Shown one piece after another: positions 1-5,788 of a stretch of 5,788 nucleotides of DNA. Origin of the DNA: Archaeoglobales archaeon (lineage in GTDB: Archaea; Halobacteriota; Archaeoglobi; Archaeoglobales; Archaeoglobaceae). The DNA is taken from assembly GCA_003663055.1 (NCBI GenBank), contig QMZF01000083.1:1-5788 (forward strand), given 5' to 3'. The translations under genes were made by a program, and so were the position numbers. The notes under the pieces are model-generated. The model made no database searches. It had not been told where the DNA came from and worked only from the letters and a program-made list of their open reading frames with translations. Within the stretch, counting starts at the first letter, position 1. The number at the start of each line of letters is the position of its first letter.

Positions 1-45
1 GTATTAGATGGAGAACAAACCTTGGCACCATTCTATCCTCTCTAA
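1..45 (+). CDS. Possible C-terminal end of a gene entering from the left edge
   Basis: Frame 1 is open from the first base and reads VLDGEQTLAPFYPL before a TAA at 43-45. A T-rich, AT-rich stretch with no further coding character follows, as expected after a gene end. Only 14 residues are visible, no family can be recognised, and another forward frame is also open for over 100 bases here, so this may be chance. Sequence to the left of the window would settle it. Confidence 0.3.
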   Translation, partial: VLDGEQTLAPFYPL

Positions 46-334
46 ATTTTTCTGGCATTATCTATTTCTTTGTAAATCATAAAATGTCTTGTTATTTTTC
101 TATATGGCTTTTTCCGTAGCAGTTGTTTTCTCAGCATTTTTAGATTAAATCGACGTAATCGCAGAATTAACGCTCTTTTTGCAATTTTGGGTTAAATATG
201 GCCAGCAGCCACTGAAAAGTAAAAGAGAAGGGGCAACCACTTAAGAGCAAAACAGGCATTCGATTGAACTTTATTATTTATAATCGAAAATATAAAAACA
301 TAAAGAATAAATATAATGAAAATAAGCTTAAAAG
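46..334. other. AT-rich intergenic region with no recognised gene
   Basis: This stretch is rich in A/T homopolymers and stops in all frames. The one minus-strand open frame that runs through it (192-404) overlaps the start of the UPF0182 gene and has a hydrophobic, low-complexity translation typical of a shadow of AT-rich DNA. T-runs around 46-100 could terminate transcription from a gene on the left. The right end holds the candidate promoter of the downstream gene. I see no RNA gene, repeat array or attachment site. Confidence 0.6.
285..297 (+). promoter_or_regulatory. Candidate BRE/TATA promoter of the UPF0182 gene
   Basis: The sequence CGAAAATATAAAA combines a purine-rich BRE-like part (285-290) with a TATA box (290-297). 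Transcription starting about 25 bases downstream would begin near 318-320 and give a leader of roughly 15 bases before the ATG at 335. A second TATA-like stretch (TTTATAAT, about 277-284) lies just upstream and could serve instead. The region is very AT-rich, so the exact box is uncertain. Confidence 0.4.
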
Positions 335-2971
335 ATGGTAGATCGAATCGAAGTAGTGACGGTAAATAGAAAAATAGCACTGTTTCTGATCGTACCAATT
401 GCACTTTTGATCTCTTTAAGCATCGCTTTGCATCTTTACACAGAGTACCTCTGGTTTAAGTCCCTAAATCTCGAATCCGTTTTTATGGCCATACTGTGTT
501 ACAAACTCATCTTGTTTACAGCCTCTTTTGTTACTGCTTTTGTTCTGCTCAGCCTTAACCGTTTTGCCCTTCAAAGAGCGAGCTATGAGTTTGCCGAACC
601 CCTCAAATTACCGTTCTGGATGGATTTATCACTGGCCTTAGTTGTAGCCCTCCTTTTTTCCCGCACATGGCTGCAGTACGTTTACTTCACAAATGCAGTA
701 GACTTCGACCTCAAAGATCCGATTTTTGGGCTCGATGCTTCTTTCTACGTTTTCAAACTCCCCTTCATTCAGACAATACTCTACTTTTTCCTCGCACTGC
801 TCATACTTGCCATCACAATCTCGGCAGCGTACTACGCTTACGTATTCAGGTGGGTGAAAAGCTTCGATGAACTCAAGGATTCATTCCCCCAAACAGCCTA
901 TATTCATGTTTCTCTGCTTATAGCTGGCATTTTCATCTTCATAGCAGCCTACTTCTACCTTGCAAGGTTCGATCTGCTGACCTCTCCGCATGGGGCTGTA
1001 ATGGGCGCTGGCTATACAGACGTACACGTAAGACTTCCTGCAATGGGATTAATCGCAGCATTATCGCTTCTTTTTGCTGGAATATGTGTTTACCTTGGCT
1101 ATAAACGAAACGTGGATGCAATGCCTTTGCTTTTCATCGCTCTGGTAGCTGTGATACTTATTTCAATCGTTGCGGTGCCCGCTGTGGTTCAGAAGCTTAA
1201 AGTTGAGCCGAATGAACTCGCTAAAGAGGAGGAGTACATACGGTACGGCATAGACTTTACGAGGTTTGCCTACGGCCTGAACGTTAAGAAGATGTACTAT
1301 TCTGCTGAGGACAACCTCAGCGTCGATACAATTGAAAGAAACCGTGGTACCATAGATAACATCAGAATCTGGGATCATCGTCCACTGCTCAGCGTTTACA
1401 GGCAGATGCAGCAGATAAGAACTTACTACTTTATAAATGACGTCGATGTGGATCGTTACTACATTGATGGCAGGTACACACAGCTTATGATCACTGCAAG
1501 GGAGCTTTCAACCGAGCTGCTCTCGCCAAGAGCACAAACGTGGCTTAACAAACATCTGATATTCACCCACGGCTACGGTGTTGTTGCCTCGCCTGTTAAT
1601 TCCGTAACCAAGGAAGGATTGCCGGATCTGATAGTAGAGGACATCCCTCCAAAGGGGAAGATAGCTATTGAACGCCCCGAGATATACTATGGTGAGCTGA
1701 CAACCAATAACGTGATAGTTAAAACCAAGCAGAAGGAGTTTGACTATCCGCTGGGTGAGGGTAACGTTCTAACAACTTACAATGGTTCGGGAGGGGTTAA
1801 GCTCGATTCGTACTTTAAAAAGCTCATTTTCTCGATTAAATTTGGCGACGTCAAGTTTCTGCTGAGCGATTACGTCACAGCAGAGAGCAGTTTGATGTTT
1901 CACAGAAATATAATAGACAGGGTATCCACGATAGCACCCTTCCTCGTGTACGATAGGGATCCATATATAGCTGTAATAGATGGGAGGCAGTACTGGATAA
2001 TCGATTCGTACACAACCCTCGACAAGTTCCCGTACTCTGCAAAATATCCGACATTCAACTACGTTCGAAATCCGGTTAAAGTTTTTGTCGACACGTACAA
2101 CGGAACTCCCAAGTTCTACGTTATTCAGGAAGAACCCGTTATTAAGGTTTTGATGAAAGCGTTTCCTGATCTTTTTATTTCGGCAGATAAAATGGGTAGG
2201 GAAGAGAAGGCCCATATAAGGTATCCAGTTGACCTGTTTGAAGTTCAGGCACACATTTACGCAACCTTCCACATGGACGATGCTAAGACGTTCTACAATC
2301 GCGAAGATGTATGGGAAATCCCGCAGGAGGTTTTAGAGGATGAAAGAGTAGAAATGGAGCCCTACTACGTTATACTAACTCTGCCCGGAAACGACAAGCC
2401 GGAGTTTCTGTTAATGCTTCCGTTCACCCCCAAAGGAAGGGATAACATCATCGCTTGGCTAGCAGCAAGGTGTGATGAAGAATACGGGGAGCTAAGGCTG
2501 TATGAATTTCCGAAAGGTCAGCTGATATATGGCCCCATGCAGATAGAAGCGAGGATCGATCAGGATCCCGATATTTCTAAGCTGTTTACCCTCTGGGGGC
2601 AGGTTGGATCGAAGGTCATCAGGGGTAACTTGCTTGTTATCCCAATAGAGAACTCCATACTGTACATTGAGCCCATTTATCTGAGGGCTGTAAATGCCCA
2701 GATTCCAGAACTGAGGGGAGTTATAGTCGTTTACAAAGACGTGCTTGCGATGAGACCAACACTCGACGAAGCTCTGATAGCTGTATTTGGTGAGGAAGCT
2801 AAGCCCGAAGTCGTTGAGGAGGAAAGCGTGCAGGAACTCGTGAGGCTCTCTGTCGATCTTTACAACAGGGCGATGGAGGAAGCGAAGGCTGGCAACTGGA
2901 GCGGGTTTGGTGAAGCTCTTGAAAAGCTTGGAGATGTGCTCAGCAAGCTAAACCAGACTGCGGGGCGTTAA
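335..2971 (+). CDS. UPF0182 (COG1615) family membrane protein with large extracytoplasmic domain
   Basis: This 878-residue protein belongs to UPF0182 (COG1615, Pfam PF03699), whose biochemical role is unknown. Seven hydrophobic segments lie near residues 14-36, 49-73, 95-117, 147-171, 190-210, 235-255 and 263-285. With a cytoplasmic N-terminus, the remaining ~590 residues would face outside. Family hallmarks are DPIFGLDASFYVFKLPF (128-144), NIRIWDHRPL (342-351), a DVDRYYIDGRY segment (371-381), TARELSTELL and QTWLNKHL followed by THGYGVVASPVN (387-422), and GLPDL with IPPKG after it. An acidic linker (about 819-832) leads to a helical tail with LYNRAMEEAKAGNWSGFGEAL, also usual in the family. 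Length is within or slightly below the usual range of about 900-1000 residues. The ATG at 335 is the earliest start, because an in-frame TAA lies at 329-331. No clear Shine-Dalgarno is visible, and a GTG at codon 8 is a less likely alternative. The frame is intact and the gene appears monocistronic. Confidence 0.93.
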   Translation: MVDRIEVVTVNRKIALFLIVPIALLISLSIALHLYTEYLWFKSLNLESVFMAILCYKLILFTASFVTAFVLLSLNRFALQRASYEFAEPLKLPFWMDLSLALVVALLFSRTWLQYVYFTNAVDFDLKDPIFGLDASFYVFKLPFIQTILYFFLALLILAITISAAYYAYVFRWVKSFDELKDSFPQTAYIHVSLLIAGIFIFIAAYFYLARFDLLTSPHGAVMGAGYTDVHVRLPAMGLIAALSLLFAGICVYLGYKRNVDAMPLLFIALVAVILISIVAVPAVVQKLKVEPNELAKEEEYIRYGIDFTRFAYGLNVKKMYYSAEDNLSVDTIERNRGTIDNIRIWDHRPLLSVYRQMQQIRTYYFINDVDVDRYYIDGRYTQLMITARELSTELLSPRAQTWLNKHLIFTHGYGVVASPVNSVTKEGLPDLIVEDIPPKGKIAIERPEIYYGELTTNNVIVKTKQKEFDYPLGEGNVLTTYNGSGGVKLDSYFKKLIFSIKFGDVKFLLSDYVTAESSLMFHRNIIDRVSTIAPFLVYDRDPYIAVIDGRQYWIIDSYTTLDKFPYSAKYPTFNYVRNPVKVFVDTYNGTPKFYVIQEEPVIKVLMKAFPDLFISADKMGREEKAHIRYPVDLFEVQAHIYATFHMDDAKTFYNREDVWEIPQEVLEDERVEMEPYYVILTLPGNDKPEFLLMLPFTPKGRDNIIAWLAARCDEEYGELRLYEFPKGQLIYGPMQIEARIDQDPDISKLFTLWGQVGSKVIRGNLLVIPIENSILYIEPIYLRAVNAQIPELRGVIVVYKDVLAMRPTLDEALIAVFGEEAKPEVVEEESVQELVRLSVDLYNRAMEEAKAGNWSGFGEALEKLGDVLSKLNQTAGR

Positions 2972-3007
2972 TATCGAGAGTATAAGTTTAACTGGGATTA
3001 CATCCAA

Positions 3008-3039
3008 TTTTTGAGATTTTAAACCCCTTTTCTCCTTTT
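3008..3039 (+). terminator. T-rich candidate transcription terminator after the UPF0182 gene
   Basis: Four T-runs (3008-3012, 3017-3020, 3028-3031, 3036-3039) lie 37-68 bases past the stop codon, with no strong hairpin. Archaeal RNA polymerase often terminates at closely spaced oligo-T tracts, so this is a plausible stop. It rests on base composition only. Confidence 0.4.
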
Positions 3040-3127
3040 GCACTCGACAACAGGACATACCGCTATACTCCAACTTCACCTACGAACTTCTTTATCTGCA
3101 AAGTTGTCCGAAATTGGCGACGAATGA

Positions 3128-3136
3128 ATATATTTA
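3128..3136 (+). promoter_or_regulatory. TATA box of the decayed lipoprotein gene
   Basis: AATATATTTA lies 34-42 bases before the ATG at 3170, placing the expected transcription start near 3155-3160. The promoter looks intact although the gene behind it is broken. An 18-base inverted repeat follows immediately (3140-3157). Confidence 0.4.
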
Positions 3137-3139
3137 GGG

Positions 3140-3157
3140 TGAGATAAAATAATCTCA
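3140..3157. promoter_or_regulatory. Inverted repeat TGAGAT-N6-ATCTCA between TATA box and start
   Basis: Perfect 6-base arms (3140-3145 and 3152-3157) flank an AAAATA spacer. The repeat sits just downstream of the TATA box and over the expected start of transcription, where a dimeric archaeal repressor could block polymerase. Short arms in AT-rich DNA can arise by chance, so the operator role is inference. Confidence 0.25.
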
Positions 3158-3169
3158 AGGGATGAAGAG

Positions 3170-3989
3170 ATGAACGGGCGTTTAACTTGGAAAGTTGCTG
3201 TAATTTTGATTGTACTGGTTATCTCTATTTCCCGGTGTGCTACATCCAATAAATTAGAAAGTGAACCTATAACTCAAAAAACATAAAGAGCATACAGCAA
3301 CATCAACCAAGTTTTGCGGTGGAGAACGCTCCAAAAGGGGATGGCCCTGGAATCATCGAATAATGCTGGCTAAGTCGATGGATGGCTAAACTGGGTTAAA
3401 ATGGGATAACTCTAGCTGATCAAGCTTCCGTTCTACTATGTGGACTGGCTTAACGGCGGGCTCTCTGTGGCGATTTCATCTAGCGGTGAAGACTGTTTAC
3501 CGGAGAGTTGAGGGCCTGACACCGGAGTGGTTGACCCCGATGTGGTTTTTCCTCCCTGATGGACGCTACAGGCTTTACACCTCCTACATGCCTTTGGATG
3601 GAGAGACTGAATAGCTTAGCTATTTCTGAAGATGGCATAGTATTCACGGTTGAGGGATACGGTATCGGGAACCCGGAATTATGCTAACAGATCCAGACGT
3701 TTTCCAGTTCAGAGGCAGGTGGTACATAATTGTTGGGCCTGGGCTGACTCCTCTTGAATCCGATGATGGTTTAACTTTCACCAAAAGTTGGAAAGCTTAA
3801 AAGGCTCCGTCTCTGCACCATACAATGGAGGCCTCAGAATTTACTTCATCGCCACGCTGGAGCTTTCCAAATCTACTCAGCCTACACAACAAACTTGGAA
3901 AATTGGACAGAGCAGTCCTAGGATACGTGTTGTTTACCCCGGATTAACCCGCCGCCATGACTGCGAACTCGAACGGTTTCGGGCAGTAG
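3170..3989 (+). pseudogene. Decayed lipoprotein gene, beta-propeller (GH43/GH32/sialidase-like fold)
   Basis: The ATG at 3170 opens a 38-codon frame with a charged N-terminus, a hydrophobic core (VAVILIVLVISIS) and a Cys at residue 23, ending at TAA 3284-3286. This is a lipoprotein signal peptide, but Arg sits just before the Cys (RC), where Gly or Ala is expected. Further protein-like pieces lie in changing frames: KLPFYYVDWLNGGLSVAISS and then VVDPDVVF (3422-3550), LPDGRYRLYTSYMPLDGE (3552-3605), LAISEDGIVFTVEGYGIGNP (3616-3675), LTDPDVFQFRGRWYIIVGPG with LESDDGLTFTK after it (3684-3788), SAPYNGGLRIYF (about 3812-3846), and HRHAGAFQIYSAYTTNLENW (3847-3906). The recurring DPDV and S-x-DG-x-x-F-T elements are blade motifs of five-bladed glycosidase-like propellers. 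At least five frame changes and several in-frame stops mean no functional product. The substrate cannot be told. The intact flanking genes argue against poor sequence quality. Confidence 0.75.
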
Positions 3990-4018
3990 TGTGATAGACT
4001 TGTAGTTTTTCAGACAAC

Positions 4019-4027
4019 GTATTTTTA
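4019..4027 (+). promoter_or_regulatory. TATA-like promoter of the UPF0282 gene, probably leaderless
   Basis: GTATTTTTA is centred about 25 bases before the ATG at 4048, so transcription would start at or very near the A of the start codon. No Shine-Dalgarno is present in the bases before the ATG (AACACATGTAATCTT). Both facts fit a leaderless mRNA, which is common in archaea. It also shows that this gene does not depend on the broken gene upstream. Confidence 0.45.
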
Positions 4028-4047
4028 CCCTGAACACATGTAATCTT

Positions 4048-5094
4048 ATGGAATTTAGCCCTATCTGGTTCGATTCACTGGGGGCGAAGTCATCCTGTGT
4101 TCTGGTCAAAACAGACTTGAACATTTTAATAGATCCGGGAGTGGCTGTGATGCATCCAAGTTTTCCTGCAGCTAAAGCTCAAAAAATAAGCTGGTATGAG
4201 GAGGCGAGGAGCAAGATAAAATCGGCAGCTAAGGAAGCGGACGTGATAGTAATCTCCCACTATCACTACGACCACTTTACGGACTTCGATGAAGAAATCT
4301 ACGCAGGAAAGCTAATTCTTGCGAAGAATCCGAATGAGTACATCAACGATTCCCAGCGAAGCAGGGCTGAAGAGTTCTTTGGAAAAATCTGCGAGACTTT
4401 TGGAGGAAAGAATTTGGAAGATGTGCTTGAGAAACCGAAATCGAAGAAGTTCAGGGACCCAATGGAAGAGCTGGACATAGCAGCCAAAAAGGATTTTGGA
4501 GATTATCAGAGAAGGAGAATCGAATTGCTCGAAAAAGGAAGGAAGTGGTTCTTTAACAGGGCTAAAAAGTGGTGCGAATACAGGATAATTCCCGAAATGA
4601 AGTTTAAAGACGTTGAAGTAAGGTTTATCGATGGCAGAGAGTTCAAACTTGGGAAAACAAAGCTGAGGTTTACAAAGCCACTATTCCATGGAATAGAATT
4701 TTCCAGAGTTGGATGGGTTTGCTCGACGGTAATCGAGTTTGAAGGAGAAAAGTTCATCCATAGCTCGGATCTCAACGGCCCAATAATAGAAGATTACGCG
4801 GAATGGATTATCGATGAAAATCCGCAGGTTTTAGTTTTGGATGGCCCCATGACCTACATGCTTGGTTACACTTTGAATTTGATAAATTTCAGGAGAACGA
4901 TCAAGAACGCTTGCAGAATATTGAAAGAATCGGAAGTAGAGTTGATAATTTATGATCATCATCTGCCGAGAGAGCCAAAATTTAAGGAAAGAACGAAGGA
5001 AGTTTGGGATACTGCTAAAGAGCTGAAAAGAAAAGTACTTACGTGTGCAGAGTTTCTCGGAAAAGAGCCAGCAGTGCTCATGTCTTCATCATAA
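4048..5094 (+). CDS. UPF0282 (COG2248) metallo-beta-lactamase-fold hydrolase
   Basis: This 348-residue protein is a predicted cytoplasmic metal-dependent hydrolase of UPF0282/COG2248, within the metallo-beta-lactamase superfamily. No signal peptide or membrane segment is seen. The opening strand FDSLGAKSSCVLVKTDLNIL leads to DPG (29-31). The metal-binding motif SHYHYDHFT supplies H71, H73, D75 and H76. Later ligand candidates are H214 (PLFHGIE), the SSD motif with D241 (IHSSDLNGPI), and H304/H305 (YDHHLPRE), so the active site looks complete. KNPNEYINDSQRSRAEEF (93-110) and LVLDGPMTYMLGYTLN are family-typical. A charged, probably helical segment at about 112-186 makes it longer than my recollection of usual members (about 300-320). 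The substrate is unknown. The start is supported by the TATA box 25 bases upstream. A broken lipoprotein gene begins 33 bases after the stop and may share the transcript. Confidence 0.9.
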   Translation: MEFSPIWFDSLGAKSSCVLVKTDLNILIDPGVAVMHPSFPAAKAQKISWYEEARSKIKSAAKEADVIVISHYHYDHFTDFDEEIYAGKLILAKNPNEYINDSQRSRAEEFFGKICETFGGKNLEDVLEKPKSKKFRDPMEELDIAAKKDFGDYQRRRIELLEKGRKWFFNRAKKWCEYRIIPEMKFKDVEVRFIDGREFKLGKTKLRFTKPLFHGIEFSRVGWVCSTVIEFEGEKFIHSSDLNGPIIEDYAEWIIDENPQVLVLDGPMTYMLGYTLNLINFRRTIKNACRILKESEVELIIYDHHLPREPKFKERTKEVWDTAKELKRKVLTCAEFLGKEPAVLMSSS

Positions 5095-5117
5095 CGCAAA
5101 GCTTACCAAACGAGATC

Positions 5118-5123
5118 AGGTGG
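5118..5123 (+). promoter_or_regulatory. Shine-Dalgarno of the LolA-like lipoprotein remnant
   Basis: AGGTGG lies four bases before the ATG at 5128 and matches the archaeal anti-Shine-Dalgarno (16S end CACCTCC) well. It supports that start and suggests translation from a leadered, probably co-transcribed message, unlike the gene before it. No separate TATA box is obvious in the 33-base gap. Confidence 0.5.
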
Positions 5124-5127
5124 AAAA

Positions 5128-5437
5128 ATGAGAAAATTGATTGGTTTATTCTTTGTAGCCCTCTTGTTAGGCTGTGCTCAGACACAGCTGACAGCCGAGC
5201 AGATAATAGAGAAAATGAGTAAAAAAGTACAACTCAACCCAAGACTTCGGCTGGGATATAAATACTACAACTACAATATACCTTGATGAGAGAACAGTAG
5301 CGCGAACAATAGTTGGCACAAATTACCATTAACACGGGTGAAGTGATGAGAAATTCGGGTTTGTTCCGCCTGAAGGAGCAAAAAAGTTGAAGTTGGGGAT
5401 CCAAAGCCATTTATCTCTCCTAATTATTTCTGATTAG
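5128..5437 (+). pseudogene. Broken LolA/RseB-like lipoprotein gene
   Basis: The frame from the ATG at 5128 gives 52 residues and stops at 5284-5286. It starts with a textbook lipoprotein signal: MRKL, a hydrophobic core, and lipobox LLGC (Cys at residue 12), so the intact ancestor would have been membrane-anchored and exposed outside. TAEQIIEKMSKK follows, resembling the first helix of archaeal LolA-like proteins. Dropping one base near 5229 continues the reading as KYNSTQDFGWDINTTTTIY and LDERTVARTIVGTNYH (to TAA 5330-5332), which fits the first strands of that fold. After a further stop, SDEKFGFVPPEGAKKLKL (5342-5395, same frame) resembles the F-x-x-x-P-x-G-A-x-x end of such domains. The middle, about 100 residues in an intact gene, is missing. 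So there is a frameshift, in-frame stops and a deletion. The family call rests on short matches. The last codons (5396-5437) are poorly supported. Confidence 0.65.
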
Positions 5438-5609
5438 TCTGTGCCAGACTTTCTTGAGTACCATCTACTTACTGTAGCATAGAGGAAATAAGAAGTCGTT
5501 AACTTCACAATACTAAACCATTGTATGCAGCGGACCACGTATTCAGTAGTGGTAGTATTTCAATGGCTGATATTTCCGCAGTACTATATACTTCCGTGTT
5601 TTGCACTCC
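5438..5609. other. Intergenic region with no supported gene
   Basis: This stretch lies between the LolA-like remnant and the tRNA-Gly gene, which are transcribed towards each other. Stops interrupt all frames apart from a roughly 40-codon forward run (about 5503-5635) that passes into the antisense of the tRNA and resembles no family I know. It may contain further eroded sequence of the lipoprotein gene, but nothing can be assigned. Confidence 0.5.
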
Positions 5610-5618
5610 AAAAAAGAA
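5610..5618 (-). terminator. Oligo-T terminator of the tRNA-Gly gene
   Basis: On the minus strand the sequence after the tRNA discriminator base reads TTCTTTTTT. An oligo-T tract directly behind a tRNA is the usual archaeal stop signal. It also shows that the 3' CCA is not encoded. Confidence 0.6.
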
Positions 5619-5689
5619 TGCGCGGGCCGGGATTTGAACCCGGGCTAACGCCTCGGAAGGGCGTTGTCCTACCACTAGACTACCCGCGC
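5619..5689 (-). tRNA. tRNA-Gly (anticodon TCC)
   Basis: The minus strand folds into a complete cloverleaf: acceptor stem GCGCGGG/CCCGCGC with seven perfect pairs, D arm GTCT-AGTGGTA-GGAC, anticodon stem ACGCC/GGCGT with loop CTTCCGA, short variable loop TAGC, T arm CCGGG-TTCAAAT-CCCGG, and discriminator A. The anticodon TCC lies at 5655-5657 (GGA on the plus strand) and reads glycine codons GGA and probably GGG. CCA is not encoded and must be added by the CCA-adding enzyme. No intron is present. The strongly GC-paired stems fit a thermophile. Confidence 0.96.
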
Positions 5690-5714
5690 TTCAAAAGATT
5701 GGCAAGGAGTCTAT

Positions 5715-5723
5715 GTATTTATT
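5715..5723 (-). promoter_or_regulatory. TATA box of the tRNA-Gly gene
   Basis: On the minus strand AATAAATAC lies 26-34 bases upstream of the mature tRNA 5' end, preceded by an A-rich BRE-like CCAAAAAC. The spacing is that of an archaeal TFB/TBP promoter, with transcription starting at or just before the tRNA. The remaining bases to the window end (5724-5788) show no other recognisable feature. Confidence 0.55.
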
Positions 5724-5788
5724 GTTTTTGGAGAGTCAAGAACTTCGAAAAATTATTTTGTTGGTGCCGGTTTTGCACGTCACATGAA

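Noticed and set aside
192..404. 70-codon minus-strand open frame in the leading intergenic region
   Set aside because: Its hydrophobic F/I/L-rich translation comes from AT-rich DNA and it overlaps the start of the UPF0182 gene on the opposite strand.
1769..2272. 167-codon minus-strand open frame inside the UPF0182 gene
   Set aside because: It lies wholly antisense to a strongly conserved protein, has no promoter or ribosome site, and its translation is not domain-like.
3162..3173. ATG at 3162 as the start of the decayed lipoprotein
   Set aside because: It reads M-K-R then stops. It could be the ancestral start before a frame slip, but the ATG at 3170 leads directly into the signal peptide.
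3788..3994. 68-codon forward open frame as a separate gene
   Set aside because: Only its part near GGLRIYF is protein-like and it belongs to the propeller pseudogene. The rest is out-of-frame reading of the same remnant.
5343..5433. C/D-box sRNA-like signals: GTGATGA (5343-5349), CTGA at 5370-5373 and 5430-5433
   Set aside because: The spacing between boxes is too long for an archaeal C/D sRNA, no proper C' box lies between, and the bases belong to the LolA-like coding remnant.
5503..5635. Forward open run of about 40 codons (NTKPLYAADHVFSSGSISMA and onward)
   Set aside because: It has no start signal or Shine-Dalgarno, resembles no family I know, and ends inside the antisense of the tRNA-Gly gene, so it is probably chance.

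Overview
The window looks like a chromosomal segment of a euryarchaeote, most plausibly of the Archaeoglobales type, although the genus cannot be fixed from sequence alone. Supporting signs are archaeal BRE/TATA-like promoters about 25 bases before starts, an apparently leaderless gene, a tRNA gene with no encoded CCA, an oligo-T stop after the tRNA, ATA/AGG/AGA-rich coding, and a UPF0282-type metallo-hydrolase, a family known mainly from archaea.

Layout. Positions 1-45 may be the last codons of a gene entering from the left. Positions 46-334 are AT-rich and non-coding, ending in the promoter of a large intact gene (335-2971) for a UPF0182/COG1615 membrane protein with seven N-terminal membrane segments and a large extracytoplasmic domain. 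After a T-rich spacer comes a heavily decayed lipoprotein gene (about 3170-3989). Its fragments, spread over all three forward frames, read as a beta-propeller of the GH43/GH32/sialidase-like kind. An intact, probably leaderless gene (4048-5094) encodes a UPF0282/COG2248 metallo-beta-lactamase-fold hydrolase. It is followed 33 bases later by a second broken lipoprotein gene (5128-5437), recognisable as LolA/RseB-like once a one-base frame slip is allowed for. Positions 5438-5609 hold no supportable gene. A tRNA-Gly(TCC) gene lies on the minus strand (5619-5689) with its own promoter and T-rich terminator.

The two intact proteins have no known functional link, and neither has an established substrate. 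The main story is local decay: two cell-surface lipoprotein genes have been inactivated on either side of an intact housekeeping-like hydrolase gene, while the large surface protein upstream stays fully open. I found no defence system, mobile element, CRISPR array or clearly new system here.
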